Shown piece by piece: positions 47,448-57,691 of a stretch of 64,000 nucleotides of DNA (the stretch's first letter is position 1; each line of letters starts with the position of its first letter). The position numbers and the translations under genes were made by a program. Source of the DNA: Abelmoschus esculentus (taxonomy: Eukaryota > Streptophyta > Magnoliopsida > Malvales > Malvaceae); contig JAUCBN010000023.1 in the NCBI GenBank assembly GCA_035048815.1, forward strand, positions 317,501 to 381,500, given 5' to 3'. The notes beneath the pieces are model-generated. The model ran no database searches. It worked only from the letters and a program-made list of their open reading frames with translations, and had not been told where the DNA came from.

Positions 47448-50400
47448 TTAGAAATACGATGATTGCTCGGGGAGAACTTTCATCTGCTTAAGCACTAGAG
47501 CTGCTTTCTTCCGAATCGCATCATCGTTAAGCAGTTGGATGAGGATTCCCTCGGACCTCTGAAGCAATGGTTGGCTGATTCGAGTGTGGTATAGGATCTG
47601 CTGGAATAAGTCCAATGCTTTTTCTTTGGCAGGTAAGGATCCCTTCTCCAGGACCTGCAGAATTGCCTCGACACCTTTGAACTCTACGATGACGGCGGTT
47701 GCTTGTGACAATGTGCTATGATTTTCTAGCAGTGTTTCGAGAGCCATTAGGGAGGCCTCAGCGACACTCGAGTTTGTATCACTCAAAGTTTGCAATAGGG
47801 GCTTCACAGCGTCGGCCTTGATGAGGCAGAATGTATGTCTCTGTGAACATGCGACACCATGGATGGGACATGAGATTTCGTTGCCTGCTGAAGCCGAGCA
47901 GCACCAGGACATGTTAGGGAAGAGATTCATCATGTTAAATGGTGACACTGAGTTCTCTCCCCTTACCCTAATGCTTGCATTGGAGACTGACAAGTTGGTG
48001 GAATGGGATAGGTGTGCTAGAGCAATGGCTGTTCGTTCCTTGGTCAGTGAGTTGCCGGTAGAAAGCACTCGAACTAAAGACGGATATAAGTCAAACTGTC
48101 CCACTTGCTTCCAAAGTTCAGGCTTCGAGTGTTCTGTGAAGCGTAAAAGTGCTGTCAGAGCATTTTCAAGTAGAGACTTGTCCTGGTTACTGGGCGCTCC
48201 GATCCCTCCGAGTTCTTCATCTGAGCTGCAAATCACTTCCTGAATGGCTTTTAAAGCTTCCGACCTAAAGAGTATTTCATCGATATCGGTATCATCTTTC
48301 GGAAGTTGGCTAATAATCCCTGCAGCAATTGATCTCTCTTCGAAATCCGGTGAACTAGTGAAGATTGATGACAAGTTGTTGATGGCAGTTTCTTTTACGG
48401 GAGATGGTGGGAGTGGAACCCCATCAGGATGACCTTCAGACACACAGTATATTAGCTTCATCGTCCATCTTCTAACGAAAGGCTGGTTGCCATCGAGGCA
48501 AGAGAAAAGGTGGTTGATGGCATACGCGTTAGCTCGTATCAGACTTTGAGTCGTCTTCGACTTATTGCTAAGCTCAATCAATAGGTGTAAGAATTGAATC
48601 TTAAACTGAGGATCGGATTTTTCCACAAGCTGCAAAAAGAGACCAACGTTATGCTCAGACTGCAGCTCCTGCAGCCCCTGATACATCTGAAATTCTGCAG
48701 GCTGACAAGCTTTTACCAACAGAGCTAGAATCTCGGCAGCTTCTTGTTTAAGAGTAGGATCCGACCTGAACGAGATGACGTTAAGCACAGATGGTATAGT
48801 TGCTGGGTCGGACAGGAACCGCTTTACCATCTTTGGGTGTTGGATGAGCTTCTTCACACATTTTACGCAAGCAGACTTACACGCTGGGGAGTTGGAGGAT
48901 AGCATGTGAACTAGATTGTGAACAAATTGTTTGTCTTTCAAGTCATTTATGCTGCTTTCTTTGAGTTGCATGTTCACCAATGCAGCACCCATCAATGCTC
49001 GAGTCTCCTGGTTTCCAACTGCTTGGTTGAATCGAGCAACAAATGATTGGAAGTATCCAGCTTCAGCCATCTTCACAACAAAGTGTGTGTTGGATGAAAG
49101 ATTCCGCAATACGTTTTGAGCTTTCAATGCGATATCGGGGTTGGAATTACTGACCAAAGAAACCAGGATTGGAATACAATCCTTGGTATTCCCTATATTC
49201 TCTACGAGACCTTCGGTTTTAGAAAGTTCCAATAAGATGCCAATCATATTCGGTTCTGTTTCACCATTGTAGATCAGCTTCACAATTCGGCGTACAGCTC
49301 CTGCGGTAACAATTTCTTGCTGCAATTTAAGAGGAACTCTTCAGACATTCGATATGCAACATGTTAAGGTAGTAACACAAATCTAATTCGTACCTTCTGA
49401 TCATCACAGTATTTAGCTAAGCAATAAAGGCATTTCACAGCTGCCATGGTGTTAAGCCTAGCATCTTTTAATGATTCGACAAATTTTGGGATGAGCCCCT
49501 CCTTTGCAGCTCTCACAGCATATTGAGGGGTTTCCACGAGAACCCGCATATCATCCAAGGCTTCGCTTTTCCTAAGATGGTCATCGGAATTGATTCCAGA
49601 GACTGCTGCTTGAAATCTCCAGTCCATATCATTTTTCTTCCATTCTTCAATTGAGCTCCGAAGGTTAACATTTGGTGTTAGCTCCAAACTATGAAGCTTT
49701 TCTTTGCAAGTGGGACAATCCTTCTTTCCACTCTTGAAGTATTTCTGTATTGCGTCCCTCTCGAAGCTGTGACCGCAAATGACCGCAACCGGATCAACCA
49801 TCATCTCATTGCACAAGGGGCACATGAAGGAACCAATAGGGTATAGCCTATGATATGCCGAGGTCTCCTCACTTCGTGGACTTGAAACGATTTCGGTACT
49901 ATATAACAACTGTATCAATTGGGAAAGCTGAAGTGCTTCGGCTTGCTTCTTTTGAACTTCCATCTCTTCCTTTTCCTGCTTCAGAAGTGCCAATTCATTC
50001 TGTACCAAAGATGCATTCGCATCAGCACCAACGGCTTCAGCGATCTTCTCCAGAAGCATTACAGCATTGTCTCGGTTTCTACTGCTTTGGGATGCCGAAT
50101 CCTCTATTTCCGAAGCAATCATTTCGGTTGCTACTGCCACACTGAACTCCATCGAGTTCAGCTTATTGATAACCTCATCATTCATGCTCTTCAAGTTCAG
50201 CGCCATATCAAGATTAGTCAGCTGAAGCGAGGATATGGTTGAGGCAATATCTTTGGCTAAACCTTGCATCTGTGAGAGCACTGAGTGCGAGTGAAGCAAG
50301 AACCGTAGACGGCTCCCGGATTTATAATTCTTAATGATCTTGCGAGCTTTCCGTAACTTGTCATTCAACTTCTCCAGTGCTGCCTTCGTAAACTCCGAAC

Positions 50401-50608
50401 CCCTGACAGCTTCTATTTTCCCAACACTCAACGCCCTCAAAAGCACATCCAGCTCCGAAATACTCCTCGAAAACTCCCGAAAGCTGTCCTTCTCGATCAT
50501 CACATCCCTCGTCTCCTTCGCGAGCTCCACTGTCTGAAGAGTCACCCGGTTCCAGAGTTCTTGTAAAACCGCTACTCCAACATCCTCGACCCCGATATCA
50601 AAGTCCAT
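47448..50608 (-). CDS. Plant U-box/ARM-repeat E3 ubiquitin ligase (PUB42/PUB43/SAUL1 type)
   Basis: Two exons, 49394-50608 and 47448-49319, joined in frame (CDDQK|QEIVTAG) by a 74-base intron; 1028 aa. The N-terminal helical UND-like domain (1-230) ends in a coiled-coil stretch (LLKQEKEEMEVQKKQAEA). The U-box lies at about 257-328: YPIGSFMCPLCNEMMVDPVAVICGH, then CPTCKEKL. ARM repeats fill the remainder. Arabidopsis PUB43 and PUB44/SAUL1 are about 800 aa, while PUB42 (At1g68940) is near 1030, so length favours PUB42-like. In the C-terminal part a cysteine cluster (WCCSASAGNEISCPIHGVAC) interrupts the ARM solenoid. SAUL1-class ligases act at the plasma membrane against premature senescence and in immunity; the target here is unknown. 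Confidence 0.9.
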
Positions 50609-50619
50609 GAGAGACGATA

Positions 50620-51715
50620 TCCGAAGGTAATTATATAAGAATTAAACGTTTCTTTCCTATTGGAAATTCTGTTCCTGACTTGCTATAAGCTCGACATATA
50701 TCAGACCTGTTAAAATCATAAAAACCATAAGAAAAAACCCAGAAATTTCCAAGTCGATTTCCGGGTTTTCTTGATCTACATAACAATTGAGAAAAGTAAC
50801 TGAATATTCTGAATCGTTCTTATTCTACAAATTCAGGGTCTGCTTCAGTTTCCACTGAAACGTGGAATGTTTGTCCCTGTATATATATATATTCAACAAA
50901 GAATGGGAAAAGAAAATGAACCAAGTCTGAGAGCTAACCAGAATTTTGTTGCCGAATTCTTTTGAGGAAAGATTTCTTGTTTTTCTGGGAAAGTATTTAT
51001 TTTAAACGACGACTGGAAATCTTGGTTGACGAATTCAAGTGAGATATGTGAAGCTGTAGATTTATTGCAGTGGGGAAATGCGAAGCTGTAAAGAAATTTT
51101 CCGCGAAGCGAATAAGGTCAAAGCATCAGTCCTTAAAAGTCCTTATTTTCTTTAGCTCGTGTTTACCGTGCACACTGGGGGATCTAAAGTTGAAAAGTAT
51201 TGTTCCCACACACGCGGAGACGCCGCGGCAAGCACCTGCCCTGCCGGCCGATATAAAAAATTAAGATTTGAACTTATAATAAAAGAATTAGGGTTGATTA
51301 AAATTCAACTCAGGAAAAAATAAAATTATTGACTTGCAAAAAAACCTTCGAACTATTTTGACTCAACTCGTAACTTTATAAATTTTATTTAAAAAATTAA
51401 ATAAAATTTAAGTTATAAAATAAAAATTTAATAATTATTTTTTTTAAAATTAATTCTTCTTTCGTTTATAATAGTGATTAATCCTCTCGTCAGATGTGTC
51501 TTTGATAAAAGATAAATGATTAATTATAAAATATATTAGATTTAAATAGGATTAAATCTCTGACTTCATAGTGAATGAATGAAGTGAGTAACCACCGTAC
51601 TAAATCTCATGATTTTTAATATCATATTTTGGATTTTTTTTCTTTGCACATGTATATTTGTGTTTGTCCGTTTGTCTCTATGATATGATTTTTGTTGGTG
51701 TTATATCACGATTTT
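50620..51715. other. Leader/promoter side of the U-box gene and intergenic DNA
   Basis: 50609-51000 is probably the U-box gene leader and promoter, with a TA-repeat (about 50880-50890). 51040-51260 is less AT-rich and an open frame crosses it on the plus strand, but no domain is seen. 51270-51715 is AT-rich, with ACTCGTAAC/AATTTAAGTT phrasing resembling the MITE at 12.2 kb. Confidence 0.35.
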
Positions 51716-51721
51716 CGATCT

Positions 51722-51915
51722 CTAATCAAAGAGAGATTATATCATGAATCATTTCTATCACGTTATTTTTGGTTTATGTAATTAGGTCTCACCTATTACA
51801 AGTAAAAAAAAAGTGATAATTAACCTTAAAAAAATATGAGATTAATAAATCTGGTTAATTGAAACCACGAATGACATAATAAAAAGATTCATAATTTAAT
51901 TTTCCTAATCAAAGA
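51722..51915. mobile_element. Foldback MITE related to the 34.3-34.8 kb array
   Basis: The core begins GAGATTATATCATGAATC and ends in the diverged complement GATTCATAATTTAATTTTCC; its middle keeps AATCTGGTTAATTGAAACCACG as in the 34-kb units. CTAATCAAAGA occurs at 51722-51732 and identically at 51905-51915, flanking the element as an 11-bp direct repeat. A target duplication of 9-11 bp with inverted ends suggests a Mutator-type non-autonomous element. Confidence 0.65.
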
Positions 51916-51919
51916 AGGT

Positions 51920-52840
51920 TGACAATCTAATATAATTAAATTTTTTATACTAATTTATCGATATAATCATATTCATCAATAATGTAATATATACGATTGA
52001 TTTTCTCGATCTTTACTTTCATATTGATATAATATTTCATCGGAAGAGAATACGATTTGATGATGGTTAAATTTACATATTTTATTTTTCTTTCGCTCTT
52101 GATGGACTTAGTCTCTCAAAGTTCTATTTATTATTAAATTATATTATATTCGTTGTATATATATATATATATATATTTATTAAAATCTATTTTTTTATTA
52201 TTGCCAAAAAATAAAGAAGTTAAAATAAATTGTACCCCACGAAACTTTGTTGTCATTTATTTATAAAACTGGTTAGTTGATAGGGTATTAAATTTTGATA
52301 AAAGTATATTAATAATCACTCTTATAAAAATATCGTTTAGGTCATTAATTTTTTTAAAAATTATAAAATATCATTTTATTTATCGATTATTATAAAATAA
52401 TCATGAGTTAACAACTTGATGTCGTTAGATTGACCAAGTTGTGCCTCCTGCTTATCACGTTAATTCTGTCGTTATCGGAGATATGAAAAAGTACGCGGCT
52501 CCTTAGAGTCCGACTAAAATACGATTTTACATAATTTTTTTATTATTTTAATTAATATTTATATAGAATTATATAATGATTTAAGTAAAATTAATTTTTT
52601 AATTGAATAATAATTTATATATTTTTTTATTAATCGAATAAAGAATTATATGATTGACTAATATCCACCAATTATGCATTATTAATATGGTGTTTCATGG
52701 AATTAGAGTCGTTAAGCACTTCTTTCCTAAGCCAATTATATCCCCTCACAAATCAGGCTCAAACAGACCAATAACCTTAAAGGCATTGTCCAAAACAAAA
52801 GAAGCTTAGCAGCAGTGGCAGAAATGGCCGAAGAGGAATG
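51920..52840. other. Intergenic, 3' side of the PPR gene
   Basis: AT-rich DNA with a TA microsatellite at about 52156-52176. The last 100 bases before 52845 are probably the 3' UTR of the PPR gene. No other gene is seen. Confidence 0.4.
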
Positions 52841-52844
52841 GTTA

Positions 52845-54521
52845 TTACCAGTAATCCTTGCAAGAACAAGACCCCTTACTAAAATGATGGAACCGATTCC
52901 GGTCTCGGACAATAATTTCCCGGCCGAACTTATCCGAAACATGTTTCATGAAACAATGACAGTCGTAACAAATTCGAAGATTCTTTATGACCCTTATGAT
53001 CTTTCTATCCTTAAATCTAAGAAGGGCGAATGCAACGGCCAGTTTTTCACTATGATAGCTGAGACTCTGCTCCTTCTCCTCGTCTTCGATGTCGTGTAAC
53101 ACGTTGCACGTATGGGGAGTGTACCCTTCGACTCTAAGATCGTCGATTATCGAGATCAAGAATTGTTTGATTTCGTTGGATTTAGGGTGCGAATCGTCTC
53201 CGGAAACAAACTCGTAAACCGTATCCTCTGCACTAAGCAAACTATACCCTGGTTTCTTCCCAAGTTTCTTCTCCCTCATTGAGTTTCTCACATTTGCTTT
53301 CTCATCCCATCTACCAACTCGACCGTATGCATTCGATAAGAGCACATAATCACCATCGTGATTAGGATCGAGTTCGTAAATCTTCATCCTCGCTTTCTCA
53401 GCCAACTTAAGCTCATTGTGTTTCACACAAGCTCCGAGCAATGTCCTCCAAATGACTGCATTTGGCTTGGTAGGCATTGTCTCGGCGAAGTCAAAAGCTT
53501 CATTGAGCAACCCTGCACGACCAAGTAAATCGACCATACAACCATAATGTTCTACCGTAGGTTCCATCCCGTAATCCATCTTTATACTCTCGAAAATGCT
53601 CCGCCCTTCCTCGACAAGACCCCCATGACTACAAGCCACTAAAACACTGTTGAAAGTAAGATGATCAGGCTTCAAACCACTTTTTTTCATCTCCCGGAAC
53701 ATTTCCAATGCTTCTTCGCTGTGCCCGTGAACGGCAAGTCCGTTGATCAATACCGTCCAAGTCAATACATTTTTCACAAACATGGCATTGAAAATCTTTA
53801 TGGAATCATCAACAGAGCCGCATCTAGAATACATATCAATCAAAGCTGTACCCAACGACACAGTGCGATTCAACCCGGTTCTTGAAATATAAGCATCGAC
53901 CCATTTACCCAATTCCAAAGCTCCTAAGCTTGAAACCGCTGATATTACACTAAGCATGGTTACTTCATCGGGTTTAAGATTTCCCGCCAGTTGCATTTCT
54001 TGAAACAAACCCAAAGCTTCATACCCAAGGTTATTATTTGCGAAACAAGAAATCATACTAGACCAAGTAACCAAGTCTCTTTCCGGCATTTCATCGAACA
54101 CGTTGAGTGCACCAGCCACTGACCCAATCGAGCCGTAGAAATTAATCAAAGCGTTTTGCACATAAATATCGGAATCCAGACCCAGTTTTATAATGAGCCC
54201 GTGAGCATCGTAACCTAAGTGGAGACGAGCGCATGCTTTAAGGACGAAAGGGAAAGTGAAGTGATCCGGGGATACGCCGTCACGGTGCATGGTGGAAAAG
54301 AGTGAAACGGAGTGAGAAGGCGAGGAGTGGGCGTGGGCCCTGATGAGGGTGTTGTAAGCGAAGGTATCGGGGGACGGAATGCGAGCGAAAACAGAGCGTG
54401 CATAGGGCAAGGATACCGGGGCGGCGGCGGCAAAAGATAGCAGGAGGCGGCGGAGGGAGATGGCATCGTTTCTGAGGCCGGTTTTGATGAGGCGAGCGTG
54501 GAGCTTGTATACATTATTCAT
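52845..54521 (-). CDS. Pentatricopeptide repeat protein, PLS class, DYW type
   Basis: Intronless, 558 aa. The start MNNVYKLHARLIKTGL is followed by a short-to-medium set of PLS repeats with typical phrases: PDTFAYNTLIRAHA, PDHFTFPFVLKACA, DIYVQNALINFYG, RDLVTWSSMISCFA, KPDEVTMLSVISAVS, LTWTVLINGLAVHG, KPDHLTFNSVLVACS. The E/E+ region leads to a complete DYW domain at the end: HSE at 490-492, C518-x2-C521, a second zinc-site pair in SCSC (552, 554), and a terminal DYW. DYW domains are cytidine deaminases acting in C-to-U editing of chloroplast or mitochondrial RNA, with sites chosen by the repeats. The N terminus is not strongly transit-like, so a few N-terminal residues may be missing. The target transcript cannot be read from the sequence with confidence. 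Confidence 0.9.
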   Translation of the reverse strand: MNNVYKLHARLIKTGLRNDAISLRRLLLSFAAAAPVSLPYARSVFARIPSPDTFAYNTLIRAHAHSSPSHSVSLFSTMHRDGVSPDHFTFPFVLKACARLHLGYDAHGLIIKLGLDSDIYVQNALINFYGSIGSVAGALNVFDEMPERDLVTWSSMISCFANNNLGYEALGLFQEMQLAGNLKPDEVTMLSVISAVSSLGALELGKWVDAYISRTGLNRTVSLGTALIDMYSRCGSVDDSIKIFNAMFVKNVLTWTVLINGLAVHGHSEEALEMFREMKKSGLKPDHLTFNSVLVACSHGGLVEEGRSIFESIKMDYGMEPTVEHYGCMVDLLGRAGLLNEAFDFAETMPTKPNAVIWRTLLGACVKHNELKLAEKARMKIYELDPNHDGDYVLLSNAYGRVGRWDEKANVRNSMREKKLGKKPGYSLLSAEDTVYEFVSGDDSHPKSNEIKQFLISIIDDLRVEGYTPHTCNVLHDIEDEEKEQSLSYHSEKLAVAFALLRFKDRKIIRVIKNLRICYDCHCFMKHVSDKFGREIIVRDRNRFHHFSKGSCSCKDYW

Positions 54522-54529
54522 AGATATAA

Positions 54530-55100
54530 TGATGTGAGCGTCTACTGGGTCTCTCTTTGTAGTTTCATTTGATCGATTTTTAACGTCGATTGGCCTGGGC
54601 TACTTTCGTGTCCAACGTCGAAGAGTTCGCGGTGATGCGGTGCCTGAATAATATGGCGAGCTTGTAAATATAAATAGGGTAAATTAAAAATACATCACTC
54701 AATGTTTTTCTCACTCCTATTTTATTCACTCAAGTTTAAAATATTTTAATATATTCATTAATTTCTTATTTTTTTTAGAACAAGATTAATTATATTCAAT
54801 TTTCTGAAATGATCCTATTTTAAACTAGTTCTCAAAATTAAGAATAGTTTAAAATTCAACAAGAGCATTTTAAAATTTATGAACCAATACAGAATACAGA
54901 CTGTAATTTGGGGACTTGTGATTAATTAATCCATAAAATTAAGATGTTACTGGACATTTCGGTCCAAATAAAACTTGTTTTACCGATCCGACCCGTCATG
55001 AAATTGTCTCTGGTATGATCTGAGAATCTCTTCTTCGTTTCGTACAGTCTGCCCTTAAAACTCACACAGCCGTACCTGCTCGTTCCGGCGAAATTTCCGG
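54530..55100. other. Intergenic between the PPR gene and the NEF1 copy
   Basis: About 570 bases between divergent coding regions, AT-rich in the middle (54680-54950). It holds the PPR leader at the left and a leader-like stretch of better composition at 54960-55105 before the NEF1-like ATG. No TATA element stands out. Confidence 0.35.
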
Positions 55101-55105
55101 CGAAA

Positions 55106-57084
55106 ATGATGCCGCAGGAGCACCAATCCCGCTCCTTCCGCCCCTACATTTCGTCGTCGATTAGCGACCCTTCTTTCTCTTCCTTGACCAACAACCATTC
55201 CTCCGACGATCCTGACCCTAACCCTAGCCATAACCCCAATTCCAAATCCAGCTTCCCTTCCTTTCCTCACTCTTCCTCCTCCCGATCCCTCAAGCACTCT
55301 CGCTTTTCCCCTTCCACTTTCGCCCATAACGACCGCCTCGCCATAGCCCTCGTCCCATGCGCTGCTTTCCTCCTCGACCTCGGCGGCACCCCCGTCGTCG
55401 CGACGCTGACACTGGGGCTCATGATCGCTTACATCGTCGATTCGCTCAATTTCAAATCCGGCGCATTCTTCGGTGTTTGGTTCTCTCTCATCGCTGCTCA
55501 GATCGCTTTCTTCTTCAGCGCTTCGCTTTACTATACATTGAACTCGGTTCCCCTCTCTATCCTCGCGGCGTTTCTTTGCGCCGAGACGAATTTCCTCATC
55601 GGGGCATGGGCTTCGCTTCAGTTCAAGTGGATTCAAATTGAAAACCCTTCCATTGTTTTTGCTTTGGAGCGGCTTCTCTTTGCTTGCGTTCCTTTTGCGG
55701 CTTCTACGATCTTTACCTGGGCTACCGTCTCTGCTGTTGGTATGAACAATGGTTCTTACTATCTGATGGCTTTCAATTGTGTTTTCTACTGGGTTTTCGC
55801 GATTCCTAGAGTTCCTCTTTTAAAACCAAACAAGAAGTTAAGTATCACGGTGGGGAAGTCCCTGATGATAATTTGATTCTTGGTCCTCCACTCGAGAGTT
55901 GTCTCCATACTTTGAATTTATTGTTTTTTCCACTCCTTTTCCACATCGCTTCACATTACTCTGTGATGTTCTCGTCTGCTGCTTACATATCAGCTGAGTT
56001 GAGAGCATTTTATGCCATTGCGACGGGTATTGCTCTTGGTGTTTACATATCAGCTGAGTTTTTCCTGCAAGCTGCTGTCCTTGTAACAATGGTTTGTTCA
56101 TCTGTTTTTGTGGTATTCACCCATTTCCCATCTGCTTCCAGCACGAAGGTCCTACCATGGGTGTTTGCACTCCTTGTTACTCTATTTCCTGTGACTTACC
56201 TATTGGAAGGTCAAGTGAGAATTAAAAGCTTCCTTGCAGAAAACGAATTCGATGGTACCAGAGAGGAAGAAAGGAATCTTACAACTCTACTGGCTGTTGA
56301 GGGGGCCAGAACATCTCTTCTTGGTCTGTATGCAGCAATCTTTATGCTTATAGCTTTGGAAATAAAATATGAACTTGCCTCACTTATACGGGAAAAGACT
56401 GTCGATAGGGGTCCAGTTAGACATAATCAGTCTGGCCAAAGCAATTCAGCAAGTTTCCCTCCACGAATGAGGTTCATGCAACAACGCCGTGCCTCTTCCG
56501 TGTCATCCTTCACAATTAAACGGATGGCTGCTGAAGGGGCATGGATGCCCGCGGTTGGTAATGTTGCTACCGTGATGTGCTTTGCTATATGCCTGATCCT
56601 AAACGTTAATCTCACGGGTGACTCAAATCAGGCAATATTCTTCCTGGCTCCCATATTACTTCTGCTCAACCAGGACTCTGATTTTGTTGCCGGATTCGGG
56701 GACAAACAGAGGTATTTCCCCGTTACAGTGTCCATATCGGTCTATTTGGTCATAACCTCATTATACAGCATATGTGAAGGTGTCAGGCACGGAAATGCCG
56801 GATGGGGCATGGAAATCGGGGGTCCCGGTTGGATCTTTGCGGTCAAGAATCTTGCCCTCCTGGTCCTCCCATTCCCAAGCCACATCCTATTCAACCGATT
56901 CGTCTGGACATACTCGAAGACAACCGATTCCCCTCCGCTGCTGACATTGCCTCTCAATCTTCCGTCCATCATGATATCGGATTTGGTTAAGATTAGGTTG
57001 TTGGGTTTGTTAGGCATTATTTATTCCGTGACCCAGTATATACTATCTAGACAGCAATACATCTCTGGATTGAAATACATTTAG
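55106..57084 (+). pseudogene. NEF1: NO EXINE FORMATION 1 (NEF1)-like, broken by frameshift and internal deletion
   Basis: NEF1 (At5g13390) is a plastid-envelope multi-pass membrane protein of about 1120 aa needed for pollen exine. Here the N-terminal part (55106 to about 55830) keeps its Ser/Pro-rich start and membrane segments. A one-base loss then occurs where K-x-Q-E-V-K-Y-H-G-G is expected (CCAAA|CAAGAAG at about 55830-55834), and the frame meets TGA at 55874-55876. The other frame goes on through LESCLHTLNLLFFPLLFHIASHYSV and stays open to 57084. After FSSAA (about 55980) the sequence jumps to ELRAFYAIATGIALG, skipping roughly 440 residues of the family. The C-terminal third is well kept to the end RQQYISGLKYI. 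No intron interrupts the 2 kb. It could be a recently dead retrocopy or gene copy; a sequencing error could explain the frameshift but not the deletion. Confidence 0.78.
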
Positions 57085-57089
57085 ACTAA

Positions 57090-57690
57090 AATAGAAGATA
57101 GATAGATCTTGCTTTGATTTTGTACAATATGTTTTGGAAATGTTCAGGTTAGAGTTAGACAATGGTTTAAACTTTCACTCTCGTTTAGGTCTAATCCTTT
57201 TGCTTGCGAAGGCCAGAATCATTTGACATTTTGAATGTTTTCGGCTAATTAATTAACCAGTTAATCGAAATATTCGATTCAAGTAGACTCAACTCAAAAT
57301 CAAAGTAGAGTTAATATTTTAACAAAATAATTCGAGATTCAACTTGACTTGATAAATTTTTAAATAATTTATTTTTTATTTTATAAATAATTTTATGGTT
57401 TTTTATGGTCACCTTAAAAATTATATTCTGAAAAACAACAAATAAACCAAAATCTGGTATTTTTCTTGTAGTTTACATTCGTGTATCATTTACAATAAGG
57501 TTCTTTCATGCTATACACAACATATATGGACCCCAAAATTTAAATGATAACGTACCGTAGGAAGCAAGATCCAAAAATCGGACTCAACCGAAACAGGCGA
57601 CCGTCGGACCGTCGGAGTACACACTAACAAAAACATCTTGCTCAAAAACCTTCCCCCAGTTTCACCTACATACACCCTATTGATGTTGTT
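57090..57690. other. Intergenic between convergent genes
   Basis: The 3' flanks of the NEF1 copy (+) and the DUF2301 gene (-). AT-rich, with repeat-style ATTCGATTCAAGTAGACTC phrasing near 57280. From about 57490 composition improves, and this is probably the 3' UTR of the DUF2301 gene. I find no long poly-A after the NEF1 copy. Confidence 0.4.
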
Positions 57691-57691
57691 C

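Noticed and set aside
55055..55636. 193-codon minus-strand open frame, charged and Gly-rich
   Set aside because: Antisense to the well-conserved NEF1 N-terminal region; composition is a reflection of its Ser/Pro codons.
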